Below, piece after piece: positions 15,141 to 27,310 of a stretch of DNA of 64,000 nucleotides. Both the position numbers and the translations under genes were made by a program. Within the stretch, counting starts at the first letter, position 1. Each line of letters begins with the position of its first letter. The notes below the pieces were generated by a model, which was given only the letters and a program-made list of their open reading frames with translations, was not told the DNA's origin and ran no database searches. Origin of the DNA: Dillenia suffruticosa (lineage: Eukaryota > Streptophyta > Magnoliopsida > Dilleniales > Dilleniaceae); the NCBI GenBank assembly GCA_033439265.1, contig JAVTVX010000019.1:9803501-9867500 (forward strand), written 5' to 3'.

Positions 15141-16168
15141 CTAGATGGCTAGCTCTAAATTTGGCAATGCCATTGATTTGCAGATGGGGCAGGAATTCTT
15201 TAAGATCAGCCACTCCCTTATGCAGTCGGCGTGGAACTCATGTCCACAACCAAGAGTTCCTATCCTATCTTCATTCTCATATTCAGCCTGCAAGAATCCA
15301 TTTGTGCTCATTACTTTTTGATAGTCGGTGAACAAGAAAATAAAATGCAGTAGAAATTATATGTTTACCTGGCATACCACACAGATTTCATCAGTCTTTG
15401 AAGATGATAGATAAATTCTTGACCTGAGAAGTCTGCAAATGGCTTCATGAGACAATCCGGTGTTGAAGTTCCCCATTCTTTCCTCTAATAACAGCAAATT
15501 CTGCAAGACTTGAACTGTTAGTTATACTTGTCCAGGTTGCAAAACAACAAGACTTGTCGAAAACAGACTTCAATTTGAACTCACTGAGTTTGAGTACTAA
15601 GTTACTTGACTCATACTTGATTTGTATCTATAAATTAAGCATAACCAAGCTATTTAAACTATCTCATAATACTAATAACCTGAAATTGATTCAACTTGAA
15701 ACTCAGTAGTACCACATTAAAAACTAATGCATTGTGAAAGTTTACATAAAAGAAAGAACAACTTGTTTTAACTTACCTCATAAGAGAGTGAATGGCTATC
15801 TAGTGGCTCTTCAATTTGATAAGTGAACTGATGGTGATCAGATTCAAATATAGCAACCATCTACAAAAGGAGTTAGAATTTTGTAAGGAAAAAAAGTAAC
15901 CTAAGAAAAAAAAATATGAAAATGGTATCTAGAGTACAGCTTTTGAACAAAAGAAAAGGAAAAAAAAAAAAAAAAACCTTACATCAGCAGATAAAATTCT
16001 GAATCTGGGGTGTCCTCCATTAGTAATGGGTGCAGGCTCTGATAAACCAAAATTGGAGTTGATTTCAGAAATAAAAATAGTGTCATCAACTCTCTCATTG
16101 CCAAGAAAAGAAGATCTTGAAGAATGTCTGGGAGTTTCCATCCTCCTCGCCCGATTGAAATTTGACAT
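15141..16168 (-). CDS. RING-H2 finger E3 ubiquitin ligase-like protein (four coding exons)
   Basis: The coding exons on the minus strand are 16168-15983, 15860-15777, 15500-15369 and 15287-15141, all joined in phase 0 with GT-AG borders, giving 182 residues. The C-terminal RING-H2 domain has all eight ligands: Cys130, Cys133, Cys148, His150, His153, Cys156, Cys167 and Cys170 (ICVVCQ ... GCGHEFH ... CPIC). Upstream lies SYENLLLLEERMGNFNTGLS, which matches the Y-E-x-L-L-x-L-x-E-R-x-G-x-V/F-x-T-G-L-S box seen before the RING in plant MBR/RHG1A/BIG BROTHER-like ligases. Such proteins transfer ubiquitin from an E2; the substrate is unknown. The N-terminal 60 residues are Ser/Arg-rich and unrecognised. 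The protein is shorter than typical MBR proteins. The start at 16168 is chosen because a good acceptor (TTGTCAATTTCAG) lies immediately upstream. Confidence 0.9.
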
Positions 16169-16511
16169 TCTGAAATTGACAATACATACCAAAATAATTA
16201 TAACCCAGAAAACCCCAAATTGAATAAATAAAGGACCTCATGAATATGACCCAGAAAACCCCAAATTAAATATCGCATCCTAGGATACCTAACCCAAAAT
16301 CAAAAAATTGTGAACGAAGAATTTTTTTAAAAAAATTAAATATTTGCAAATTCCAATCATAGAAACTTGTAGCATTTAGGAAGACCCGAATCTCAGGACA
16401 CCAAAAACCAACTGTGCCCAACATAATAAAAAGGAAGAAAAATCCTGAAAGAGAGAGAGACTAACCTGTGAGAAATTTCAATTGTGAAGCCAGGCAAGAG
16501 AGAGAGAGAGA

Positions 16512-16610
<99 letters not shown>

Positions 16611-16690
16611 CGAGAGAGAGAGAGAGAGAGAGAGCGCTAGTGTCTCGAAAGATTCAGGAGGAAGAGAGAGCGTGAAGTCTGGTTCCCAAT
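16169..16690 (-). other. 5' leader of the RING-H2 gene: leader exon and intron
   Basis: On the minus strand a donor (TTTCTCACAG|GTTAGT at 16467/16466) and an acceptor (CAATTTCAG before 16169) define a probable 5' UTR intron of about 295 bases. The leader exon would run from about 16690 to 16467 and would contain the long GA/CT microsatellite. Inferred from splice signals only. Confidence 0.55.
16497..16634. repeat. (GA)n microsatellite
   Basis: About 68 GA units with a few GG, GC interruptions, within the probable leader exon of the RING-H2 gene. The RERERE open frames that cross it are an artefact of the repeat. Confidence 0.95.
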
Positions 16691-16882
16691 CTCAATGGTT
16701 ATATAGGAGCAAATTCCATATGGGATTCCTATTTTACCCTTATCTCAACGTTCCAAAAATTTAAAAATTTGGTGACTTCGTTTGGTTTCTAATTCCCAGT
16801 TCTACCGAGAGCCAAAAAGCGTGTGTTTTCAATTAAAACCCGCGTTTCCATCTTTTGATTTTTTAATATATATATTTTTTTC

Positions 16883-16939
<57 letters not shown>

Positions 16940-17524
16940 GTTGTCTTCAACATGGATTGCATATATTTATATATGGTTAAATTTAATGTTTTCTTAAAAA
17001 ATTATTAAAATTCTAAAATTTAATAGGGAAGAGAATTATTATTATTATTATTATTATTGCTATTATTATATGATCAAAACACTCATTTGAGTTTTTCGAT
17101 CATATACCAATTTTACAGTAAAAGAACTCTATGACACCAACCTGCCTAGTAGTGAGGAATTGGGATAGATGTCACCCGATTGGAACAAAAAAGGTCTTCT
17201 CATTTCCGAAATTTGAGATTAGACTCAATTTTTAATATAATTATAGGTTAAATTGTTTTTTAAAAATGTTTGGTTTCTATTTATAAAGTTATATATATTT
17301 TTTAAATAATTATAATTAGAATAAGTCAAACAAGAAGTAAATTGAGCAAATTATTCCACCTTAATTTTTTTCAAAGGGCACTCATATCACATGACCAACT
17401 CCTTCGCCTTGTACCAATTGGGCTGGGGTACCTACTCACGCAAATGGTTGTGTCAAACTCAACTTTGTTAACATTAGACATTTATCTCTTTCTCTCTCTC
17501 TCTCTCACTCTCACGCATATAATA
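16691..17524. other. promoter side of the RING-H2 gene with ATT microsatellites
   Basis: AT-rich intergenic DNA with two (ATT)n tracts, at 16884-16939 and 17037-17068, and a CT tract near 17490-17512 next to the gypsy LTR. No gene is seen. Confidence 0.5.
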
Positions 17525-18246
17525 TGTCACGCCCCGATCCTCGAATCAATCATGTGACAACCATCGCGTCGTCTCGATACATGGGCAGAACCTCTCCGTA
17601 TACCGGGACTCCGCAAAACTATCAAATTTACAATAAATTATCAAAAGTATAAGACTCTTCAAAACGTGAAATCATATAACAATATACACGCAAGGAGTCC
17701 ATCCGGCTCATCCCTAAACATTCAAACACACACATTGACACATATCGGGGAATGAGATCCTGTACAAGCACGCATGCGATGTGGCCATCCTAGTCATTCA
17801 GAATTCTCACATCAATAAAGCGTGTGACAAATAAGAAGTCCCAAAACATAGCCGTCGGATTTTACCAACACTTATCTGAGGAAGACAAGCCAGTATCGGT
17901 AGAGTCCTAATGGTATGAGTTGTACAGAAATTCACAAAATCAGAGAAAAGTATCGAAATTAAGATTTATAGTCCAAATGTCCCAGTACAGATATAAACGG
18001 TTTTATAAAAATAATCGAGTAATTAAGATAATAAAGAACAAATAAAAAATTAGCGAATTTTATCAATACTTGTCAACAACTCGGCCAGTATCAATGAAAT
18101 CCGCACGGCAGGAGATGTACAGTCTTCCCTTTCCATGGTTTGAGATCTATAAATCTCTAAAAGTAACCCTGCATGTGCCAAATACCTATACAATCTGCAA
18201 AAATACTGCACAAACTCCGTCGAGTAGTCTCCCAACTAAGTCTTCT

Positions 18247-19583
18247 CTGAAAAAGGGGAAGAGAGGGGTGAGTATAGGGGTATATTCAGTGAGTGGAGTG
18301 TGATAGTGTGATTGTATTCATAAATAAGGGGTAAATGTGGGGCAGTCAAAACATATCTCATAAATAACAGTTCATATACATAAAACATTTCAATAAAGCA
18401 CTATTTACAAAATATGCATCCATGTCAATTATCATTTAAGAAAATCTTGGGGTTCTATCAAAAAACACTTCCGTCTTAGGGTGGCCAAACCCAAACGAAA
18501 TCCCGCCAAGGGTTTTTTCTATCCAATGTCTCAAAACAAACCCCCTACCTTGGCGTTGGCTCATACCTACCGAGGTGCACCAGATATAGTACGATTTCGG
18601 CAGAGGGAGGGACGTTTAACTCCCCTGCATATCCAAACCCCAAACCACGCCACCCCGTCGGGTCACTCCGTGGTGGGAATATGACTATAGTCATCTGCGG
18701 CACCCTTCATTTCTAAATCAATCCAGTTCACAAGCAATGTGTCATAATTTTTCATTAAATAATCAACAATCTCATGCCAAATCAATTCATAGAGCAATAT
18801 CAAATAACATATGGCACAGAATCATTTTTAAACACAATGGATGTATTTATATTTTATAATTCAGTTCAGATAGCCCACAGTTACAAAACAATTCGCATAA
18901 ATCACGTAAAATCTTTCGAAAATCATTTATAAAGCAATTTTAAAACAGATTTCTCATTCATGAACACAATGAACCATCCACTCACGTCTAGAGAGGGTAT
19001 TCACTCCCTACACCCTATCCATACTCAAGAAATCTCCTTTCAAACTCCAATGGATTGTTCTGAAGCAACCATAACAATTCTCAAGTCATTTCTCCTCCAA
19101 ACTCAAAGATTCACAAACTTTCCTAATTTTGTTTAACCCTAATTTCTAACATTTTCTTATTTCTATCATCATTTTACCAATTTATCGCCATTTACATGTT
19201 TACAAAATTCATATTCACAACTCTCCTAGATTTTCTTAAATTAACAAAGTCATAATTTCTTCTAATTTTTCCAATTCATGGACATACATTCAATTCTATC
19301 ATATTGCAATTATTTCACAATCCTAGAGTTATTTTCATAAATTAGCCCTTACCTACGCAGAAAGGAGTGCAGATTTAGACCTTGGGTTTTCGCATTTGCC
19401 TACCAAACCTTCGTGCGCTGTTCGATTTAATTCGAAACCTGCAATACTTCCGATTTGAATCAAAATTTAGTATTTAGGTTCATCACCAAAGAAAATTAAA
19501 ACCCTAGAAGATATCAATCGGAAATTCATACCACATGTACAGGGGATGAATTGAAATCTCGGCTAGAGTTCTCGAGGCCTTAC
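18247..19583 (-). other. putative intron inside the gypsy LTR
   Basis: Minus strand: donor ATCG|GTAAGG after the GC-rich leader; acceptor CCCCTTTTTCAG|AGAAG preceded by a pyrimidine tract and an ATACTCACCCC string. Equivalent signals sit at the same relative positions in the other three LTR copies. Inferred. Confidence 0.45.
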
Positions 19584-20013
19584 CGATAACTGCCGAGTTG
19601 GGGTCTCTTCTGGGGTTGTAGCAAGTGTCTCGGCAGAGGGCAACATGCGAACAGGTGAGGGAGAGAAGTAGTGGGCTGTTCGCGCACGAAGGAGAGGAGT
19701 CATGGCTGGCGCGCGTTGGAGCGCTCGTGAGATGGAGCTACTCGCAGGCAGGAGCCGCTGTGCTCGTGGGCTGTAGGAGCGCGGGAGGGAAGCCGCGCAC
19801 TGCGGGCTGTGCAGCGCCCGCAGGAGAGAGAGAGAGAGAGCTTGTGAATGATGGAGGGAGACAATCGGTGAGAGAGAGAGAGAGAGAGAGCTTGTGATGG
19901 AGGGAGGGAGAGATTTGTGAGAGGGCGAGAGACAGAGAACGCGGGAGAGAATGAGGGGGAGAGAAATTGATGGAGAAGGAGAAAGTGAATTGGGAAAGTA
20001 ACTTTCCCAAAAT

Positions 20014-20016
<3 letters not shown>

Positions 20017-20053
<37 letters not shown>
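20017..20053. repeat. (AT)n microsatellite near the LTR boundary
   Basis: About 18 AT units followed by a T run, just inside the U3 side of the gypsy 3' LTR. Confidence 0.9.
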
Positions 20054-20061
<8 letters not shown>

Positions 20062-20251
20062 TGACTTTATCGGTTTTATAATTCTTAACCCCCTAAAAAT
20101 AAATTTTGTTCTCGAAATTTCAAAATACAATTTATACATCAAAAAGTTGCGGGTATTACTTCCGCATTAATTCTTCAGTCTCCCAAGTCCGTTGCTCTAC
20201 TTTATTATTTCTCCACAACACCCTAACCATAGGAATCTGCTTACTCCTCAA

Positions 20252-23200
20252 CTATTTGATCTGCCGGTCAATGATTTTCACCGGTTGTACTTTGAAACTC
20301 AAGTCTTGTTTCAGTTCTATAGGAGGAACTTCCAGTACGTGTGAGGGATCCGACAAATACTTTTTCAGCATCGACACATGAAAAACATCATGGATCCTCT
20401 GCAATTCTGACAGCAAATCTAGTCGGTATGCCACCGCTCCAATTCTTTCAAGGATTTTAAAGGGTCCGATATAACGAGGGTTTAATTTTCCTCGTTGCTG
20501 AAATCGAACTATGCCCTTCCAAGGAGATATCTTCAAGAATACCATATCTCTCACTGTGAATTCCAATGGCCTTCTCCTTTTGTCGGCGTAACTCTTTTGC
20601 CGATCTTGAGCTGCATTCATTCTTTCCCGAATTAGCTTCACCTTTTCCTTGGTAGTTTCAATCAATTCTATGCTTTCAATTTTGCGTTCTCCAACTTCAT
20701 CCCAACAAAGTGGAGTCCAACATTTCCTTCCGTAGAGAGCTTCATAGGGAGGCATTCCAATACTAAATTGGTATCTATTGTTATATACAAATTCAATTAG
20801 TGAGAGATACCTATCCCAACTCCCATGGAAATCCATAACGCACGCTCTCAACATATCTTCCAAAGTTTGGATTGTACGTTCAGATTGCCCGTTTGTCTGC
20901 GGATGAAATGCAGTGCTGAATTTCAGTTTGGTACCCAAGGCCTCTTGTAACTTAGGCCAGAATCTGGATGTGAATCGGGGGTCTTGATCTGATACACTCG
21001 ATATCGGAACCCCGTGGAGTCGGACAATCTCATCAAGATACACCCTTGCTAACTTCTCCAAGGAATAAGTATTCTGAACTGGGAGGAAATGCGCCGATTT
21101 TGTGAGTTTGTCTACTAGTACCAAATGGCATCATGATTACTTGGAGTACGTGGCAATCCTACAACAAAATCCATAGTAATATGCTCCCATTTCCATTCAG
21201 GTATAGGCAATGGTTGAAGCATTCCGGCTGACTTTTGATGCTCAGTTTTGGTTTGTTGACACACCAGACATCTTGCTACAAATTCGGCTATTTCCCATTT
21301 TAAGTCTGACCACCAATAAGTTTCTTTGATGGTTCGGTACATTTTAGTATTTTTGGGATACATAGTATAAGCCGAAAAGTGTGCTTCTTCCAGAATAGCC
21401 TTCCGAAGCTCATCATTTTTGGGAACACAAATCCGTTTCCCATACATGACTATACCATCCTCCCGAACATGGAAATCACTAGTTTCACCCTTGCGAACCT
21501 TTTCCACTATTTGCTTTAACTCTTCATTAGTGGTTTGGAATTCTTTAATACTGTCTACCAAGGTTGGTCGAACTTCAAATTTTGCTAATAATGCACCACT
21601 GTCATCACAAGCAATTTTGGCTCCAAGAGCACGAAATCCCACCAGGCATGAGAGGTAAGCGTCTCCCTGAATCTGAGAAGAAGATGAGGGATTGCGGCTT
21701 AAGGCATCAGCAACTACATTTGCCTTGCCCGGGTGATAATCAATCACCAAATCGTAGTCTTTGATTAACTCTAGCCATCTCCTTTGCCTCAAATTGAGCT
21801 CATTCTGGGTGAGCAGGTACTTGAGACTCTTGTGGTCGGTGAAGATTCTGCAAGTGGCTCCATATAAATAATTGCGTCAAATCTTTAATGCAAATACAAT
21901 CGCAGCCAATGCTAAATCATGTGTAAGTAATCCAGCTCATGCTTCTTTAACTGTCGAGAAGCGTAGGCGATAGTTCCGCCACCTTGCATCAAGACGCATC
22001 CTAACCCCTGTTTACTGGCATCGCTGTAGACAACATAATCATCACCGAAGATAGGAAGAGCAAGTATGGGAGCCTTTGTGAGTCTCTTCTTGAGTTCTTG
22101 AAAACTCTGCTCATATTTATCCGTCCATTCAAACTTGATTCCTTTCCGCGTCAAATCAGACAACGAAGATACAATTTTGGAAAAACCCTCTATGAATCTT
22201 CGATAGTAACCCGCCAATCCGAGGAAACTTCTCACCTCAGTGACGTTTTTGGGTTGTTCCCATTTTAGAATTGCCTCAACTTTCTTCGGATCAACAAATA
22301 TCCCTTCTCCGGATACTACATGTCCCAAGAACCCAATTTCCTTCAACCAAAATTCACATTTTGAGAACTTGGCATACAAATGCTTGTCTCGGAGAGTCTG
22401 CAACACAATCCGAAGATGATTTGAATGCTCTTCGTCATTTTTGGATTACACAAAGATGTCGTCAATGAAAACAATGACAAATTTGTCAAGATAGGAGTGA
22501 AAAATTCGATTCATTAGGTCCATGAAAACTGCTGGAGCATTCGTCAAGCCAAAAGGTATCACCAAGAATTTATAGTGCCCATACCGCGTCCTAAACGCAG
22601 TCTTGGGGACATCATTTTCCTTTATCCGCAACTGATGATAGCCGGACCTCAAATCTATCTTGGAGAATACACTGGCCCCTTCGAGTTGATCAAACAAGTC
22701 ATCAATCCTCGGCAAGGGGTAATTGTTCTTGATGGCCACCTTATTTAATTGTCGATAATCAATATACAATCGAAGAGTGCCATCTTTCTTCTTGACAAAG
22801 AGAACCGGAGCACCCCAAGGTGAAGTGCTCGGTCGGATGAATCCCTTTCTCAACAACTCTTGGAGTTGGACTTTCAGCTCTTTTAATTCTGCTGGTGCCA
22901 TTCGATAAGGAGAAGTGGAGACTGGTGCCGTACCGGGAACAAGATCTATAGTGAAATCAAACTTCCGAATCGGTGGCAACCGCGGTAACTCTTCTGGAAA
23001 GACGTCCGAGAACTTATTTACCACAAGGATATCACTTAGATCAGGGTTTGCTGCCGTAGTGTCAATGATATGAGCCAAATACGCTTCGCAGCCCTTATGC
23101 ACTAATCTCTGTGCCTCAAGAGCTGAAATCACACAGGTTGGCAATACTCGCCGTTCTCCAGCGAACACAAGTAGTGGATGTCTTGCCCTACGAAATTCCA

Positions 23201-23530
23201 TTTCTTTAGTGAAGCAATTTACTGAAACTCGGTGAAGACTTAGCCAATCCATGCCTAGGATGGCGTCAAAGTCCTTCATATCCAACGGAATCAAATCCGC
23301 TTCAAGGATTGTTTCACCAACTTTTATCTCACAAGACTTATGTACAAAATTTTGAATCATATACTCTCCTAAGAGAGTAATGACCAACAGTTCTTCATCA
23401 AGAGGAACTAAATCCCTATCAGAATGTTTTGCAAATCCCGAGCTTACAAATGAATTATTCGATCCGGTATCAATGAGTATATGAGCATCCACTCCAAAAA
23501 TTTTCATCATACCGGGTCTTGGGTGCAGGT
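20252..23530 (-). pseudogene. Ty3/gypsy pol polyprotein remnant (PR-RT-RH-INT)
   Basis: The minus strand encodes, in order, an aspartic protease ([13 protein letters not shown], near 23480), reverse transcriptase ([27 protein letters not shown] near 22460), RNase H ([13 protein letters not shown] near 22025; YHPGKANVVADALSR near 21730), the integrase H2C2 zinc finger (CLVCQQTK), the integrase core (DQDPRFTSRFW; HPQTNGQSERT) and a C-terminal FHVSMLKKY box. Domain order RT-RH-INT is that of gypsy elements. It is dead: an in-frame stop follows the FIDD catalytic motif, another stop and a frameshift lie near 21880-21920, and a frameshift lies near 21120. Gag, the primer-binding site and the 5' LTR are missing; copia sequence begins immediately beyond 23530. 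Confidence 0.95.
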
Positions 23531-23539
23531 TATAGTGGT

Positions 23540-24797
23540 CTGATTATCACAGTAGATTATTACCAACCTCCCACTATCAACCACAACCTCTAAATTATCT
23601 AATAGTCTCCGGAGTCAAACACTCTCATGAATTGCGACTGAGTAAGCCACGAATTCAGCCTCCATCGTAGATAGAGCCACATAGGTTTGCTTCTTTCTGC
23701 TCTAAGAAATGACACCACCATTAAGCAAGAAGGCAAAACCTGACGTTGATTTGCGCTTATCCAGATCATTGTCCCAATAAGCGTCTGAATATCTTACAAG
23801 GCGTAAATCACCTCCCCCATAACACAAGGAATAGCTCGTAATTCTCTTGAAATATCTGAAAATCATTTTCACTGCTCTCCAGTGACCCATTCCAGGATTT
23901 GATTAATATCTACGCACTAGACTAACTACATACATATGTCTGGTCATGTACACAACATTGCATGCATTAAAGTTTCCACTATATTAGAATAAGGGATCTT
24001 GCTCATCTCCCTTACTTCTTCTTGAGTTTTCAGGCATATCTCAAGACTCAGTTCATTACACTTGACGATCGGAGTATCTATGGAATTACAATCACTCATC
24101 TCAAAGCGCTCGAGAATCTTCCTAATGTAAATCTCTTGTGAAAGAGCTAATATTCACCTCGAGCGATCCCTTTGGATCTTAAGTCCAATGATGAACTCAG
24201 CTTCAACCATTTCTTTCATGTTGAAACTCAATGACAACTATGCATTATTGTCATCAGGTACTTAATGTCGTTCCCGGTCAACATTATATCATCTACATAT
24301 ATGGATAAGATCACAAAAGAGTTATCGTTACGTATTAGAGAGACATAGTGATCCTCCTCGATCATTGTGAAACTATAAGATATCATTTTCTCGTGAAATC
24401 TCAAGTATCACCGCCTAGATGATTGTTTTAGGCCATATATCTATTTCCGAAATTGACAGACCTAGCCCTCATGATCTACTAGAACGAACCCTCAGGACTA
24501 CTCCATGTAAATCTCCTCGACCAAATTTTTGTTAAGGAAAGCGGTCTTTACATCCATTTGATATAACTCTAGATCCATGCTTGCGAGAATCGCCAAAAGT
24601 AGACGGATCGATATAAATTTAACTATAGGGGAGAAAGTCTCATCGTAGTCAATACCCTTTGTTTGTGTATAACTCTTGGCTATTAGACAGATCTTGTATC
24701 TCTCTATCAATCTATTGACATTTCTTTTAATTTTGAGAACCCACTTATTCCCAATGGCCTTTCCATCCTCAAGTAAGTCAACTAGTTTATTGTCGAT
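23540..24797 (-). pseudogene. Ty1/copia pol fragment (RT and RNase H), truncated
   Basis: The minus strand reads a copia-type reverse transcriptase from GKAIGNKWVLKIKRN and KGIDYDETFSPIVK (about 24750-24650) to LYQMDVKTAFLNKN (about 24550), then degenerate RT, then YSDAYWDNDLDKRKSTSGFA (about 23790) and the RNase H box LSTMEAEFVAYS (about 23650). Only the last third of pol remains; integrase, gag and LTRs are absent. It abuts gypsy pol at one side and the CACTA-like terminal region at 24798 at the other. Many stops. Confidence 0.85.
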
Positions 24798-24819
24798 CAC
24801 CATAACCGTTAATAATTGT

Positions 24820-25500
24820 TATGCTATTTATTGTCGGTAAGTACAAAATCACATATATATGTTAGAAAATATTACAATTTTTTTTTATCGGTTATGATAA
24901 GTGTTAGTAAATATTACTACTTTTATCATCGCTTAACATATAAGTTAAGAATTGTTACTTATTGTCGGTAACCACATAACCTAGAAAATATTATTATTTT
25001 TTGGTCAGTTATTACAAATATTAGTAAATATTACTACTTTTATTATCGTTTGTCATATGTATTAGAATATGTTACTACCCTTTTATTGTCAGTCTCCTAA
25101 CTATATTAGAAAATGTTACTACTTTTATTATCAATTATCACAAGTATTAGTAAATATTACTACTTTTATCGTTGGATAGATATGTATTATGAAATACCGT
25201 TTTATCATCGATTATCACAAAAAGTGTTAAAAAATGTTACAATTGTGGGTTCTAAAAGGGTTAGGAAATATTACTGTTATCATTTATGTCAGTATAAGTT
25301 ACTAATCGGTTACCACACACAAGTGTGAGAAAATGTTATTACTTTTTTCATCTGCTAGAAAAAAGGGTTAGGAAATAATTTTATCATTATGTTAGTATAA
25401 ATTACTTGGGTTATCACATATCTAGTGTACAACGGTCACAAAATGTTATGTTGCCGTCGGTTTGTTTATAAAAGGGTTAGCTGTGTCTTAGGAAATGATC
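24820..25500. repeat. left subterminal repeats, GTTAGWAAATRTTACTAC type
   Basis: About ten to twelve imperfect copies of a roughly 17-bp motif (for example TTAGTAAATATTACTAC, TTAGAAAATGTTACTAC), commonly followed by TTTTATCATCG or TTATTGTCGG, spaced 50-80 bases. This density of short repeats just inside an end is typical of CACTA subterminal regions. Confidence 0.65.
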
Positions 25501-26090
25501 TACTTTTTATATCATCATCCTTATCGCTTGTGACTACTGTTTGGAAACATTACTAATGTTAGCATCATCGTCATCGGGTTATACATGGTAATGATGATGG
25601 TATAAACACTATAAAATATAGAAATTACAAAAGTAATAAATATAATTCTCGATACAATATATAAGACAAAGAAAAATATTGTAAGTCCCATTGTTGAACA
25701 ACTACATATCTTCATATTTTCTAAAATGTTCACGCCAAAAATGCCAAAAATATTGATTTCGATCACAAAAAATATTACCATCACAATTTGAAAGTACAGT
25801 TCCAACATCCGTGATAGTTCCAGCATCGGTGATGAACTTTTTATATCAATCTATTCAATCAGTAGCAATAAAATGAATATAATTATATGGTATATTATAA
25901 AAAATTGTAAATGAAAATATGACCTTTTGGGATGGACTTAAATGATGATGATAATGATGGTTGGTTTCTATGTACACTCCTAACATATGGTATTGGAGGA
26001 AATTAACAATACAAATACAAATAATTTGGATTATTATTCAAATACAGAAGTAAAATTAGTAAGATAATGGTAAGAAGTAGACAAATAACA
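25500..26090. other. AT-rich interval, no gene seen
   Basis: The minus-strand open frame 25521-25826 is Ile/Phe/Val-rich low-complexity translation of AT-rich DNA. I recognise no domain. Confidence 0.4.
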
Positions 26091-27310
26091 TTTGTACCTC
26101 AACACCAGCAATGAACTTTGCTTCACTAACCAAGTTCAACAATTCATTTTGTTGTCCACTTCCAACATGCATAGCAACATGCATAAGAACATTGTTCACC
26201 AAATTAGTAAGATTATGATTTTGTTTTATTAATCATTCCATTATAATAGTCATATGTTTGTTCTCAAGTTTGCTTGAATGCTAATGTTGTGATGGAGTTG
26301 TGGCTTTCCCAACACATATGATTTTTCACCTCAAATCAGGCCCTTTAATTTTAGATATGATATCAGTTTTCCAAGATAAATTTAAACTTTCTGCTTACCC
26401 TTCTTCACTTTCAATAAACTCCATTCCACTCTTCATCATTTCCTATGTGAGAGAAATAAATGAATCAAATGAGAATGTTCATAAACATATCAATTGAAAA
26501 TATATAAAATAGTCATTCATACCACAACTTCTGATACTTTCATAGAAACTAAACTCCCATATGATCGGGTTCTACTTGTAATATAAAGTTCAGCTCTACA
26601 AAATTTTGTCTCAAATTGTGTTGTCTAGAATGATAAAATGGTTCAGTTTGAAGTATTATATAATAAAAATAATTATAAATAAAATAAAATATGAATTGTT
26701 TATATATTCTCATGTATAAGTTTCACAAATAACTTAGATCCTAAACAATATGAATCGGTTAATTTTGCACGACATTTTGAATTTCTTCTATTAATTTCCT
26801 AGCACAGAGAAAGAGAAAAAAGTATTAAAGTATAAGTAAATTTCGCACAGAGAAAAAAGTATTAGAATATAAGTAAAAGTAGTAAGAAAAATTGTTAACT
26901 TCTACTTTCCTTTTATCACTCAACTAAAAAGTAATAAGCCCCTTGTACTGATTTGGATGGTCCATTTCATATTTAATTGTCTTGATATTTTCATTTATTC
27001 CAAGTGAATCATTGAATCATTTTGATTTCAGAGTATTTTTAAAATTCATTCATTTGTTACACAAATTTGCGATAACTCATTTCTTAGTGTCATCTCTGAA
27101 TGGCTTGAAAGTAATCTTTGACTATAATGTAAGAAAAAAAATTAGATATATTAATTTTCATCTATGCCATTATTCGATTGAGTAATAAGAGTAGATACTT
27201 GTACAATTTTCCACATATCTTCTTTATACTCTATTGGCATGTTACACCAAGTCGTATAGTTTATTTGAGCAATCGAATGTACTCTTACTAAGAGCCAAGG
27301 AATCTGGTAA
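26090..27310 (-). pseudogene. Transposase_24 (TNPA/Ptta-like) remnant
   Basis: Scattered minus-strand segments resemble the Ptta/En-Spm Transposase_24 family: TTWCNMPIEYKEDMWKIVQ (about 27260-27205), KYEMDHPNQYKGLITF (about 26975-26930), MKSGMEFIESEEG (about 26435-26400), KIKGPDLR.KIICVGKATTP (about 26350-26290) and LVNNVLMHVAMHVGSGQQNE (about 26205-26150). They occur in the expected order but in shifting frames. In En/Spm elements this protein binds subterminal repeats, which lie next to it here. The resemblance is moderate and needs a profile search. Confidence 0.4.

Larger units (their letters stand above)
17525..20085 (-). mobile_element. Ty3/gypsy 3' LTR (minus orientation)
   Basis: The plus strand starts TGTCACGCCCCGATCC, the inverse of an LTR end GGATCGGGGCGTGACA, comparable with GGTTCGGGGCATGACA at 34881-34896. 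The other boundary is less sharp; similarity to the LTR at 52013 (AAAAGTC, poly-A, palindrome) fades near 20085, 170 bases after the pol stop. Internal landmarks shared with the other three LTRs are a palindrome at 19990-20010, a CT/GA-rich then GC-rich leader, a splice donor at 19584/19583, a TGAATATA..TATACTCA hairpin at 18288-18269 and an acceptor at 18247. It is therefore the 3' LTR of the pol remnant at 20252-23530. Confidence 0.8.

Noticed and set aside
16468..16764. Arg/Glu repeat open frames
   Set aside because: Pure translation of the GA microsatellite, on the strand opposite to the RING-H2 gene.
19625..20142. Ser/Leu-rich and Arg/Glu-rich open frames on both strands
   Set aside because: They cross the CT/GA and GC-rich leader of the gypsy LTR and the (AT)n repeat; no domain and overlapping on both strands.
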